Shown here one piece after another: positions 17,892 through 26,752 of a stretch of 64,000 bases of DNA. Source of the DNA: Mycolicibacterium sp. 018/SC-01/001 (GTDB lineage: Bacteria > Actinomycetota > Actinomycetes > Mycobacteriales > Mycobacteriaceae). Each line of letters starts with the position of its first letter. The stretch's first letter is position 1. Made by a program: the position numbers and the translations under genes. The notes below the pieces were generated by a model. It was not told the DNA's origin, searched no databases, and saw only the letters and a program-made list of their open reading frames with translations. The stretch is taken from positions 267,562 to 331,561 of the forward strand of contig NZ_VKAA01000004.1 in NCBI RefSeq assembly GCF_007096635.1. Reading direction: 5' to 3'.

Positions 17892-18826
17892 GGCAATGCC
17901 CCGGCCAGTTCGCCCAGTCGCTCCAGATCCCGCTCCGCATGGCTCTGCCGCACGTAGACCGAGAGATCGGCGACGCGCTGCACATGGTCTCCGTCCATGC
18001 TCAGTGGCGCCGGTCCGAGCGCCCGGGCGGTGCGGCCGATGGCCTCTTCCACCGCGTGCTCGACGACCGCGCGGACGCGCCGCGCCACCAGCTCGCCACG
18101 GCCGCCCGCGTCCGCAGGGTCGGCGTCGATCGCGGCGGCCGCCGCGTCCAGCGTCGCATCGGCCGCTGCCAGCGCAGCGTCCACGGCACCCAGGTGCGCC
18201 AGTGCGTGCGGGTCCCCTCCGGTCGATGCCCGGCGGTACAGCGGCCGGGCCACCGCGCGTGCGCCGCCCAGCCAGCAGGCCGCCACCCCGGCGCCGCCGT
18301 GCCAGAACCCCGGGCGGCTCAGGTACTCCCCCGGCGTGCCGACGGCCACCGCCGGCGTGTTGTCGAAGGACACCGAGCGGGTGTCGGATTCGGCCATCCC
18401 CGCCGCACTCCACGTGCTGGGCAGTGGACGCACCCCGCGTGCTCCGAGGTCCACAGCGAACAGCCCCCGGTCGCCGTCGGGCAGGCGGGCCGTGACCAGG
18501 GCATGCGAACAGAGTCCCGCGCCCGAACACCACGCCTTCACTCCGTCGAGCCGGACCGCGTCGCCATCGACGGTCGCGGACACGACGGCGTCGGGCGGTT
18601 CTGCCGCCCACACCCCCCACCACTGACCCGGCTCGGGACGGGGACCGCCGAGTTCGGCGAGGATCGCGACGGCATCGGCGTGCGCCTCGGCCAGCCGTCC
18701 TGCGGTCACGTCTTCCTCGGCCATCCCGGCCAGCCGCTGCCAGCGCACCCGGGTGTCACCACGGCCGGGCAGCGGCAGGTCGAGGTCGCCCGTGGCCAAC
18801 CAACGCTTGACCAAGCCGACACTCAC
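17888..18826 (-). CDS. acyl-CoA dehydrogenase-like flavoprotein
   Basis: 312 residues, shorter than the roughly 380 of ordinary acyl-CoA dehydrogenases, apparently lacking part of the N-terminal helical domain. The central beta-domain is recognisable (VDGVKAWCSGAG-type segment near residue 95, then an SxSFDNTPA segment) and the C-terminal half is a long alanine-rich helical region. An obvious catalytic Glu could not be placed. It may act on a carrier-bound or unusual substrate. It overlaps both neighbours by four bases. Confidence 0.75.
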   Translation of the reverse strand: MSVGLVKRWLATGDLDLPLPGRGDTRVRWQRLAGMAEEDVTAGRLAEAHADAVAILAELGGPRPEPGQWWGVWAAEPPDAVVSATVDGDAVRLDGVKAWCSGAGLCSHALVTARLPDGDRGLFAVDLGARGVRPLPSTWSAAGMAESDTRSVSFDNTPAVAVGTPGEYLSRPGFWHGGAGVAACWLGGARAVARPLYRRASTGGDPHALAHLGAVDAALAAADATLDAAAAAIDADPADAGGRGELVARRVRAVVEHAVEEAIGRTARALGPAPLSMDGDHVQRVADLSVYVRQSHAERDLERLGELAGALP

Positions 18827-19524
18827 GAAGCTTCTTTTCCGGCGAGGTCCTTCAGATCCGCCGCGAAGCCCTCCGGCGCGCGGCCGTCGACGCGGTCCGA
18901 CGTCGCCACCGACAGGTCCCGGTCCCGGTGGACGAGGAGCCGCGCCGAGAGGAAGCGGTCCACCAGATCGCCGTCCTCCGCCGTCGCGAGCGCCCGGAAT
19001 CCGCCGACCTGCCAGTACGCGGAGGCGCGGAAACCCATGTTGGCCCCGTGCACGTGGGAATGCCCCGGCCCGTCGGCATCGTATTCCCGCTGGAAGTGGA
19101 GGGTCGCAGCATCAGACAGGCTGCGCAGCAACGGAAACCGCACGACGCCGAGCACCATGTCGGCGCCGGGCGCCGTCATCCGCACCAGCCAGTCCGGGCT
19201 GACCACGCTGTCGGCGTCCGTCGTCGCGTACCACGTCCTCGGCCCGTCGCCGCACACCGTGCGCGCGTACTCGAACCCCGCGGCGCGCGCCGCACCCACG
19301 TTCCCGGCGTCGACCGCGACCACGTGGACGTCGGCCCCGAACCCGCCGGCCACCTGTTCGCTGCCGTCGTCGCAGGAGTCGAGCACGACGACGACCAGCA
19401 CCGGCACGGCCACACACAGCGCGGCGGTGGTCAGCGCCGTCAGGCACGCGGGCAGGTCATCGGCTTCGTTGTGGGCGGGCACCACCACGACGATCTGATC
19501 CCAGGACGTCCCCACGGTGAGCAC
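18823..19524 (-). CDS. family 2 glycosyltransferase
   Basis: 233 residues with a GT-A fold: VVVVPAHNEADDL at the N-terminus, VVLDSCDDGS near residue 48, and the metal-binding TTDADSVV near residue 100, then an EDGDLV segment consistent with the catalytic base region. It is the first gene of the four-gene operon running left to 16504. The donor and acceptor are unknown. It is divergent from the HAD hydrolase (about 50 bases), so a shared promoter region is likely. Confidence 0.88.
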   Translation of the reverse strand: MLTVGTSWDQIVVVVPAHNEADDLPACLTALTTAALCVAVPVLVVVVLDSCDDGSEQVAGGFGADVHVVAVDAGNVGAARAAGFEYARTVCGDGPRTWYATTDADSVVSPDWLVRMTAPGADMVLGVVRFPLLRSLSDAATLHFQREYDADGPGHSHVHGANMGFRASAYWQVGGFRALATAEDGDLVDRFLSARLLVHRDRDLSVATSDRVDGRAPEGFAADLKDLAGKEAS

Positions 19525-19576
19525 AGGAGGGTGGTTAGCCGCAAAACGACCGGTTCACACCTGGCACGATGGTCGC

Positions 19577-20278
19577 GTGGGTGATTCCGTGACCGACATC
19601 GACGCAGTGCTGTTCGACTTCTCGGGCACGCTGTTCCGTCTCGAGGAGGACGACAGCTGGTTCGAGGGCATGACCCTCGAGGACGACAAAGCCGTCGACG
19701 AGCACGTGCAAGCCGAACTGGTGCACCGGCTGACCGCCCCCACGGGCCAGACGGTGTCGATGACCCCCGAAGCGCTCGACGCCTGGGTCAACCGGGACCT
19801 CACCCCCCATCTGCACCGCGAGGCCTACCTGCACGTGCTCCGCGAATCCGGGCTGGCCCGCCATCACGCGGAGGCGTTGTACGCCAAGGTGATCGATCCG
19901 GCGTACTGGACGCCCTACCCGGACACCGCGACCGTGCTCGCCGGGCTCAAGAAGCGCGGTATCGCCACAGCCGTGGTGTCCAACATCGCCTTCGACATCC
20001 GGCCCGCCTTCGACACGATCGGTGCGGGCGGCGACGTGGACGCCTTCGTCCTGTCCTTCGAAGTCGGCGCGACCAAACCCGATCCGGCGATCTTCACCGA
20101 GGCGCTGCAGCGGGTGGGCGTGCCCGCAGATCGCGCGCTGATGGTCGGAGACAGCGACGAAGCCGACGGCGGGGCCCGTGCCCTCGGCTGCCGGTTCGCG
20201 CTCGTCGACCCGCTGCCGACGCGCACGCGCCGTGACGGGCTCGTCGCGGCGCTGTGGGCACACGGCATCCCCCTCTAG
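19577..20278 (+). CDS. HAD-superfamily hydrolase
   Basis: About 233 residues. Haloacid-dehalogenase motifs: I DAVLFDFSGTLF (first Asp of DxxGT is D; note DFSGT), II VVSN near residue 138, III K in GATKPDPAIF, IV MVGDSDEAD. It is a probable phosphatase of small metabolites. GTG 19577 is used; a second GTG four codons later (19589) would start directly before the first beta-strand and is equally possible. No specific substrate is suggested by the neighbours. Confidence 0.85.
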   Translation: MGDSVTDIDAVLFDFSGTLFRLEEDDSWFEGMTLEDDKAVDEHVQAELVHRLTAPTGQTVSMTPEALDAWVNRDLTPHLHREAYLHVLRESGLARHHAEALYAKVIDPAYWTPYPDTATVLAGLKKRGIATAVVSNIAFDIRPAFDTIGAGGDVDAFVLSFEVGATKPDPAIFTEALQRVGVPADRALMVGDSDEADGGARALGCRFALVDPLPTRTRRDGLVAALWAHGIPL

Positions 20279-20303
20279 CCTCGACGTCTGTAGCGTCGTT
20301 GCG

Positions 20304-20744
20304 ATGGCGAATCCCAAGCCGCCGTGGTGGCTCAAGCCGATGAACAAGGTCCTGATGGCGGCGACGCGCATCGGACTGATCAAGGACGGCCCGGTCGTGT
20401 TGACGGTGACGGGCCGCACGTCCGGAAAGCCCCGCTCGACCCCCATCACACCGTTCGAGGTGGACGGCAAGCGCTACGTCGTCGGGGGCTTCCCCGGCGC
20501 CGACTGGGTGCGCAACGCCCGGGCCCACCCCGAGGCGGTGATGACCCGCGGCAAGGTTCGCGAACCCGTACGAATGGTCGAGCTGTCCGCCGAGGAGGCG
20601 CGACCGCTGCTGAGGCAGTTCCCGGTGCTGGTGCCCACCGGCGTGAGCTTCATGCGCAACGCAGGACTGGTCACCGGACCCCACCCCGACGAGTCCGAGG
20701 CGCTGGCCGGGCGCTGCGCGATCTTCCGGTTCGATAACGTCTGA
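20304..20744 (+). CDS. F420-dependent nitroreductase (Ddn) family protein
   Basis: 146 residues of the deazaflavin-dependent nitroreductase fold: LTVTGRTSGKPRSTPI near residue 35 and GGFPGADWVRNARAHP, the typical GRxSGxxR and NWxxNxxA-like F420-binding segments. The family includes Ddn, which activates pretomanid and reduces quinones. A role in quinone protection beside menB is conceivable but unproven. It ends four bases before the menB GTG and is probably co-transcribed. A second, shorter relative is at 58093. Confidence 0.82.
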   Translation: MANPKPPWWLKPMNKVLMAATRIGLIKDGPVVLTVTGRTSGKPRSTPITPFEVDGKRYVVGGFPGADWVRNARAHPEAVMTRGKVREPVRMVELSAEEARPLLRQFPVLVPTGVSFMRNAGLVTGPHPDESEALAGRCAIFRFDNV

Positions 20745-20748
20745 CGGC

Positions 20749-21648
<900 letters not shown>

Positions 21649-21650
21649 CA

Positions 21651-21703
21651 GCGATTTCGGCGTGCTTTTCGTCGCTGAGCGACGACAGCCACGCCGAAAT
21701 CAC
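21651..21703. repeat. 53-base palindromic repeat, family A copy 3
   Basis: Begins three bases after the menB stop. The outer arms are GCGATTTCGGCGTG and CACGCCGAAATC, and an inner palindrome TCGTCGCT/AGCGACGA makes a nested hairpin. It has the same length and orientation as the copies at 8795 and 9733. It could act as a menB terminator or processing site. Confidence 0.85.
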
Positions 21704-21716
21704 GAGAGGACGCCCC

Positions 21717-22601
21717 ATGGCACGCAATCCGTTCCGGCGGCTGGCCGAGCAGGTGGTCTTGACGAGCATGCGGCCGCCGCTGATCCCGACGCTGCTGCAG
21801 TACCGGCCCGACCGGGAGACCGTCGACCTGGCGGGCAAGCGCATCCTGCTGACCGGCGCCTCGTCGGGTATCGGCGAGGCCGCAGCCGAGAAGCTGGCGC
21901 GCCGCGGCGCCACGGTGATCGCCGTCGCGCGCCGGCAGGAGCTGCTCGACGCGCTGGTCACCCGCATCACCGAGGCAGGCGGTACCGCGCGCGCCCACGC
22001 CTGCGACCTGTCGGACATGGACGCGATCGACGCGCTCGTCGAAACGGTCGACGCCGAATTCGGCGGGGTCGACATCCTGGTCAACAACGCGGGGCGCTCG
22101 ATCCGGCGACCGTTGGCCGAGTCGCTGGAGCGCTGGCACGACATCGAGCGCACGATGACGCTGAACTACTACGGTCCGGTGCGGCTGATCCGAGGGCTGG
22201 CCCCCGGCATGCTCGAGCGGGGCGACGGGCATGTCATCAACGTCTCGACCTGGGGTGTGAAAACCGAGTCGCCTCCGCTGTTCGGCGCCTACAACGCCTC
22301 CAAGGCCGCGCTGTCGTCGATCAGCCGGATCATCGAAACCGAGTGGGGCGACCGGGGCGTGCACTGCACGACGCTGTACTACCCACTGGTGAAGACCCCC
22401 ATGATCGCGCCGACACGGGCCTACGACGGGCTACCCGGCCTGTCGGCGAGCGAGGCGGCGGGGTGGATCATCACCGCGGCACGGCATCGCCCCGTCAGCA
22501 TCGCACCGCGCATCGCCGTCACCGCGCACGCGATCAACAGCGTCGCACCGGCCGCCGTCGACACGTTGATGAAGCGGCAGCGGATGCAGCCACGGCGGTG
22601 A
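21717..22601 (+). CDS. short-chain dehydrogenase/reductase (Rv0547c-like)
   Basis: 294 residues. After an N-terminal extension of about 40 residues with an amphipathic, possibly membrane-associated stretch, the SDR core shows LLTGASSGIGEAAA, NNAGRSI, the Ser in INVSTWG and YNASKAA as the Tyr/Lys pair. It is probably NADP-dependent. Its position between menB and a VOC protein is the same as Rv0547c. The substrate is unknown; a lipid alcohol or keto-lipid would fit mycobacterial relatives. Confidence 0.88.
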   Translation: MARNPFRRLAEQVVLTSMRPPLIPTLLQYRPDRETVDLAGKRILLTGASSGIGEAAAEKLARRGATVIAVARRQELLDALVTRITEAGGTARAHACDLSDMDAIDALVETVDAEFGGVDILVNNAGRSIRRPLAESLERWHDIERTMTLNYYGPVRLIRGLAPGMLERGDGHVINVSTWGVKTESPPLFGAYNASKAALSSISRIIETEWGDRGVHCTTLYYPLVKTPMIAPTRAYDGLPGLSASEAAGWIITAARHRPVSIAPRIAVTAHAINSVAPAAVDTLMKRQRMQPRR

Positions 22602-22629
22602 CGAGCAGTGGACGTGATAGACACGGCCC

Positions 22630-23016
22630 ATGGAGATCCTGGCCAGCCGTGTGCTGTTCCGGCCTGCTGACTACGACCGCTCGGTGGCGTTCTATCGCGA
22701 CGGCCTGGACCTCGCGATCGCCCGCGAATACCCCGGCGGCACGGTGTTCTACGCCGGCCAGTCGCTGATCGAGATCGCCGGCCACGGATCACCCGCCGAC
22801 GGCGCACCGCCGTTTCCGGGTGCGTTGTGGCTGCAGGTGCGCGACCTCGAGGTGGCTCAGAATACGTTGCGGCAGCGAGGGATTCACATCACCCGAGATG
22901 CCCGCAGGGAGGCGTGGGGGCTGTCCGAGATGCACGTCCAGGACCCCGACGGAGTGACGCTGATCTTCGTCGAGGTGCCCGACGATCACCCGCTGCGCCG
23001 AGACACCCGGGGTTAG
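22630..23016 (+). CDS. VOC (glyoxalase/bleomycin-resistance) superfamily protein
   Basis: 128-residue two-module vicinal-oxygen-chelate fold: N-terminal SRVLFRPADYDRSVAFYRD and C-terminal DPDGVTLIFVEVP are the two betaalphabetabetabeta units. It matches Rv0546c in position. Potential metal ligands are Glu in LIEIAG and the terminal Glu of FVEVP. It may be a lactoylglutathione-type lyase, dioxygenase or binding protein; nothing chooses between them. Its stop overlaps the DUF3349 gene tail-to-tail by four bases. Confidence 0.85.
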   Translation: MEILASRVLFRPADYDRSVAFYRDGLDLAIAREYPGGTVFYAGQSLIEIAGHGSPADGAPPFPGALWLQVRDLEVAQNTLRQRGIHITRDARREAWGLSEMHVQDPDGVTLIFVEVPDDHPLRRDTRG

Positions 23017-23312
23017 CGCGCCGGCGTCGCCAGCGGCCAGCCGACCGACGCCAGGCGCGAGGCGACCTGGTGCATCTCCTCGGGGTTGGGCTCCTTGTCG
23101 GTCACCACGTGAATGGCCGCACGGATCTCCTGCTCGGTGACCTCGTCGGATTCCGAACCCTTGAGGACGGTCTGGGCCGCCTTGACGACCTCCTCCTCGG
23201 TGAGTGTGCGCGACAGCAGCGCCAGCAGCGGGAAGTAGTCCGTCTGCGGCACGCCGTGCGGATATCCGGCGTGCAGCCAGTTGACGACGCTCGCGAAGGT
23301 GTTCTCGGCCAT
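23013..23312 (-). CDS. DUF3349 protein (Rv0543c-like)
   Basis: 99-residue small helical protein. NWLHAGYPHGVPQTDYFPLL near the N-terminus is the DUF3349 signature. It shares this and the following LSRTLTEEEV pattern with the paralogue at 25108. Rv0543c, its M. tuberculosis counterpart, has a solved helical structure but no function (knowledge, not seen). It lies downstream of a small membrane protein and pitA on the same strand. Confidence 0.88.
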   Translation of the reverse strand: MAENTFASVVNWLHAGYPHGVPQTDYFPLLALLSRTLTEEEVVKAAQTVLKGSESDEVTEQEIRAAIHVVTDKEPNPEEMHQVASRLASVGWPLATPAR

Positions 23313-23322
23313 CGCAATCAGC

Positions 23323-23607
23323 TCACTTTCCGGGGAGGAACGGGACGGGGTTGAATCCGAAGTGATGGTTGATGGTGCCCTTGGTGATGTAGAGGATGCC
23401 GATCACGATCACGACGGCGACGAACGCGAACAGCAGCAGGCCGAGAGCCTTGAGCGCGGGGTTGGGGGCGTCGACGGTGCCGTCGGCCTCGGCGCCGCCG
23501 GCACCGCGGGAGTAGGCGACCAGCCCGACCGCGAACAGTGCCGGCAGGCCGGCGCCGAGGACCAGGCCCACGGCGAGCACCTTGAGGATGGCTTCCAGGT
23601 AGGACAT
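23323..23607 (-). CDS. small membrane protein (Rv0544c-like)
   Basis: 94 residues with two hydrophobic helices (about residues 8-30 and 55-78) joined by an acidic/glycine loop containing ADGTVDAPNP. It lies between pitA and DUF3349, the same neighbours as Rv0544c. The arrangement pitA/this gene/DUF3349 with gaps of 28 and 10 bases suggests one transcript. It might be an accessory subunit of the phosphate transporter, but that rests on context alone. Confidence 0.78.
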   Translation of the reverse strand: MSYLEAILKVLAVGLVLGAGLPALFAVGLVAYSRGAGGAEADGTVDAPNPALKALGLLLFAFVAVVIVIGILYITKGTINHHFGFNPVPFLPGK

Positions 23608-23635
23608 GAGCTCCCTTGTCTGTGGTTCCGGCCGA

Positions 23636-24886
23636 CTAGACCGAGGCTGCCGGCTTGTCGGCGGTCAGGTCGCGCGCGTCGGCCGGGACCACCGAATTGG
23701 TGGTCTCGTCCCAGTCGGCGTTGACGTTGTGGTGGTTGACCTTCTGCTGCTGGGCGCGCCAGTACATGTAACCCGACAGCGCCACCAGGATGACGAAGAT
23801 CAGACCGTCACCGGCCAGCGCGTTGCCGGTGACCCTTTCGACGATGTGCGAGAGCCAGAACGACAGCGCGCCGACGATGCCGGCGGCCGGCAGCGTGATC
23901 AGCCAGGCCGTGGCCATGCGGCCGGCGACCGCCCAGCGCACCTGCGCGCCCGGCTTGCCCACGCCGCTGCCGAGGATGGAGCCGGTGGCCACGTGGGTGG
24001 TCGACAGTGCCATGCCCGCCGCGCTCGAGGACAGGATGATCGCGGCCGAGGACGCCTCGGCAGCCAGACCCTGCGGCGACTCGATCTCGACCAGACCCTT
24101 GCCCAGCGTGCGGATGACCCGCCAACCGCCGATGTAGGTCCCCAGACCGATGGCCAGGGCGCACGACGCGATGATCCAGAACGGCAGGCCGTCCTCCTTC
24201 ACGTTGCCGGTGAGGTGGCCGGTGGTGATCAGCGCGAGCGCGATGACGCCCATCGTCTTCTGCGCGTCGTTGGTGCCGTGCGCCAGCGCCACGAGTGACG
24301 CCGTCGCGATCTGGCCCCAGCGGAAGCCTTCCTCGCGGCGCTTCTTGAGCACGTTGCGGGTGAGGCGGTAGACGATCCACGTGCCGCACGCGGCGACGAG
24401 GCCGGCGATGAACGGCGCTGCGAGAGCAGGGATGACGACCTTGCTGATGACGCCACTCCAGTTGACGCCGGAGGTACCCAGCGCGGCGAGGCCGGCGCCG
24501 ATGAGGCCGCCGAAGAGAGCGTGCGACGAGCTCGACGGGATACCGAACAGCCACGTGAGCAGGTTCCACAGGATGCCGCCGATCAGGCCGGCGAAGATGA
24601 TCGTCAACCCGGTGGAGGCGTCGATCCCCGACACCAGCGACCCGGTCTTGCTGTCCTGGATCTTGAGCACCGACGTGGTGACGGTGATCGCGACCTCGAC
24701 GGACAGGAAGGCGCCGACGAGGTTCAGCAGCCCGGCGAGGATCACCGCCGTCTTGGGCTTGAGAGCACCGGTCGCGATCGACGTCGCCATCGCGTTCCCG
24801 GTGTCGTGGAAGCCGTTCGTGAAGTCGAAAGCCAGCGCTGTGGCAATCAACAGCACGAGGATGATCAGCTCTCCGCTCATGGCCAT
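23636..24886 (-). CDS. pitA: low-affinity inorganic phosphate transporter
   Basis: PiT-family permease of 416 residues with roughly ten membrane helices. Both family signature halves are visible: ALAFDFTNGFHDTGNAMATS near the N-terminus and ALAHGTNDAQKTMGVIAL in the second half, each with the conserved G-x-N-D/H-type motif that carries phosphate. It imports metal-phosphate using the proton gradient. ATG 24886 is chosen; ATG two codons later (24880) is equally good. A PHO-box-like direct repeat lies 90 bases upstream. Confidence 0.93.
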   Translation of the reverse strand: MAMSGELIILVLLIATALAFDFTNGFHDTGNAMATSIATGALKPKTAVILAGLLNLVGAFLSVEVAITVTTSVLKIQDSKTGSLVSGIDASTGLTIIFAGLIGGILWNLLTWLFGIPSSSSHALFGGLIGAGLAALGTSGVNWSGVISKVVIPALAAPFIAGLVAACGTWIVYRLTRNVLKKRREEGFRWGQIATASLVALAHGTNDAQKTMGVIALALITTGHLTGNVKEDGLPFWIIASCALAIGLGTYIGGWRVIRTLGKGLVEIESPQGLAAEASSAAIILSSSAAGMALSTTHVATGSILGSGVGKPGAQVRWAVAGRMATAWLITLPAAGIVGALSFWLSHIVERVTGNALAGDGLIFVILVALSGYMYWRAQQQKVNHHNVNADWDETTNSVVPADARDLTADKPAASV

Positions 24887-24975
24887 GATTCTGCTGGCCC
24901 ACAGCCGATTTTGACTAATCGCCACACGGCTCTTTCCGGGGTGCCACATGGCACTTTTTCCAAAGCGGGCCAGGT

Positions 24976-24997
24976 GTTCATCTGATGTTCATCTTGG
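24976..24997 (+). promoter_or_regulatory. PHO-box-like direct repeat (candidate RegX3/PhoP-type site)
   Basis: Two adjacent 11-base units, GTTCATCTGAT and GTTCATCTTGG, fit the actinobacterial PHO-box layout of tandem 11-base repeats starting GTTCA. The site is in the 221-base divergent gap between pitA and the DUF3349 gene. Phosphate control by SenX3-RegX3 is a reasonable inference given the adjacent phosphate permease. Which of the two genes it serves is not decided by the sequence. Confidence 0.5.
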
Positions 24998-25107
24998 CGC
25001 CGGCAGCCGTTGTGCCCCAGCGGGCTCCGGAGAACCCCACAGGTCCCGGGACTACTATCGACGTGCCGTGGGCAGCTCGCCCCGACGTCTGCAGGGGAGA
25101 CGAGACG

Positions 25108-25434
25108 TTGACCAGATTCCTCGCCAAGATCGTGGCGTGGATCGCGGCCGGATATCCCGAGGGGGTGCCCGGTCCCGATCGGGTGCCGCTGCTGGCGCTG
25201 CTGCGCCGCCGCCTCACCGACGACGAGGTCAAAGCGGTCGTGGCCGCGCTGACCGCCGACGCCGATCCGTCCAGCGCCGGCGCCGCAGGTATCGACTCGG
25301 TGGACATCGGAGTGCTCATCACCCAGATCACCGACGACCTGCCGTCCCTCGACGACGTCGAGCGGGTGCGTGAACGACTCGCCGCGCAGGGCTGGCCGCT
25401 CGACGACCCCCGCGACGGCGAGGACACGCCATAG
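25108..25434 (+). CDS. DUF3349 protein, second paralogue
   Basis: 108 residues. AWIAAGYPEGVPGPDRVPLL and LRRRLTDDEVKAV match the DUF3349 protein at 23013. The start is assigned to TTG 25108 because AGGGGAGA lies about 10 bases upstream and homology begins at that point; the frame extends further up with no similarity. It is followed at once by menE, whose reading frame opens at or near the stop, so the two are probably co-transcribed. Function unknown. Confidence 0.8.
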   Translation: MTRFLAKIVAWIAAGYPEGVPGPDRVPLLALLRRRLTDDEVKAVVAALTADADPSSAGAAGIDSVDIGVLITQITDDLPSLDDVERVRERLAAQGWPLDDPRDGEDTP

Positions 25435-25454
25435 CCACGCTGCGCGCACTTCCC

Positions 25455-26579
25455 GTGGCCTCCGGTGCTGCGGTACTGGCCGCGCTGTCCGCGGTCGAGG
25501 AGGCGCTGGACGGCCGGGCGAGCCTGCTGCCGGTGCCCGCCGACGATCCGGACCAGGCCGCGACGGTGAGAGAGGCGCTGCGCGACGGTGAGCAGATCGT
25601 CGACACCGTGGCCGCGGTGCTGTCGACATCGGGCACGACGGGAACTCCGAAGGGCGCCATGCTGAGCGCCGCGGCGTTACGGGCCAGCGCCGAGGCCACC
25701 CACGACCGGCTCGGCGGGCCGGGCCGGTGGCTGCTCGCGCTGCCCGCCTACCACGTCGCCGGCTTCCAGGTCCTCGTCCGCAGCGTCGTCGCGGCCACGG
25801 CGCCGGTCGCCGTTCGCGCCGGAGCGTCGCCGGCCGACCTCGCAGAGGCCATCTCCGCCATGGGTCCCGGGCGACGCTACGCGTCGCTGGTGGCAGCACA
25901 GCTGACCAAGGCGCTGGACGACCCCGCAGCCGCCGACGCGCTCGCAGCGCTGGACGCAGTGCTGATCGGGGGTGGGCCGATGCCCGCGGCAGTCGCCGAG
26001 AAGGCCTCTGCAGCGGGCCTTTCCGTGATCCGCACCTATGGGATGAGCGAGACCGCAGGTGGCTGCGTGTACGACGGTGTGCCGCTGAGCGGAGTGCAGG
26101 TGGCCCTCGACGGGTCGGGCCGCATCTCCCTGGGCGGACCGACAGTGGCCCTGGGTTACCGCAATCCGGTCGTGCCCGATCCGTTCATCGAACCGGGCTG
26201 GTTTCGCACCGATGACATTGGTGCCCTTGATGATTCGGGCGTCCTGCATGTGCGGGGGCGGGTGGACGACGCGATCAGCACCGGTGGGCTGACGGTCCTG
26301 CCCGGGATCGTGGAGGCGGCCGTGGCGACCCATCCCGCGGTCCGGGAGTGCGCGGTGTTCGGGGTGCCCGACGAAAGACTGGGGCAGCGTGTCGTCGCCG
26401 CCGTCGTTGTCGAGGACGGGGCGACGATCACGCCGCCCGAGATGCGTTCGCATGTCGCGGCGGAACTGCCGGCGACGGCGGCACCCCGTGAGGTGCACGT
26501 CGTCGCCGAACTGCCGCGTCGCGGTATCGGGAAAATCGACAGACGCGAACTCATCCGCCGATTCACCGCCGGCGATTAG
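25455..26579 (+). CDS. menE: o-succinylbenzoate-CoA ligase
   Basis: MenE activates o-succinylbenzoate to its CoA thioester for MenB. The 374 residues are the short ANL enzyme typical of mycobacteria (362 in M. tuberculosis as recalled): STSGTTGTPKGAML near residue 57, RTYGMSETAGG, WFRTDDIG, VRGRVDDAISTGGL and the C-terminal catalytic lysine in RGIGKIDRREL. GTG 25455 is the first standard start; the open frame reaches back to an ATA at 25431 overlapping the upstream TAG, so the real start may be earlier. The gene ends head-on with the CsbD gene. Confidence 0.93.
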   Translation: MASGAAVLAALSAVEEALDGRASLLPVPADDPDQAATVREALRDGEQIVDTVAAVLSTSGTTGTPKGAMLSAAALRASAEATHDRLGGPGRWLLALPAYHVAGFQVLVRSVVAATAPVAVRAGASPADLAEAISAMGPGRRYASLVAAQLTKALDDPAAADALAALDAVLIGGGPMPAAVAEKASAAGLSVIRTYGMSETAGGCVYDGVPLSGVQVALDGSGRISLGGPTVALGYRNPVVPDPFIEPGWFRTDDIGALDDSGVLHVRGRVDDAISTGGLTVLPGIVEAAVATHPAVRECAVFGVPDERLGQRVVAAVVVEDGATITPPEMRSHVAAELPATAAPREVHVVAELPRRGIGKIDRRELIRRFTAGD

Positions 26580-26746
26580 CTCAGCTTGTCCTTGATGTTC
26601 TCGCCGACCTTCTTGGCGCCCGAAACGCCCTGATCCTTCTTGCCTTCGGCCTTCAGGTCGTCATTGCCGGTGACGTCACCGACGACCTCCTTGGCCTTAC
26701 CGACGGCATCCTCAGCGGCGTTCTTGGCCTTGTCGATGAAACCCAT
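26576..26746 (-). CDS. CsbD-like stress protein
   Basis: 56-residue protein beginning MGFIDKAKNAAEDAVGKAKE, very rich in Lys, Glu and Ala, with GDVTGNDDLKAEGKKDQ as the core: the CsbD family of small general-stress proteins. It was not picked up by length-filtered gene finding. It starts seven bases after the phospholipase D stop, so it is the last gene of the Asp23/DUF6286/PLD operon. Its stop overlaps the menE stop tail-to-tail by two bases. Confidence 0.88.
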   Translation of the reverse strand: MGFIDKAKNAAEDAVGKAKEVVGDVTGNDDLKAEGKKDQGVSGAKKVGENIKDKLS

Positions 26747-26752
26747 GTCGTC

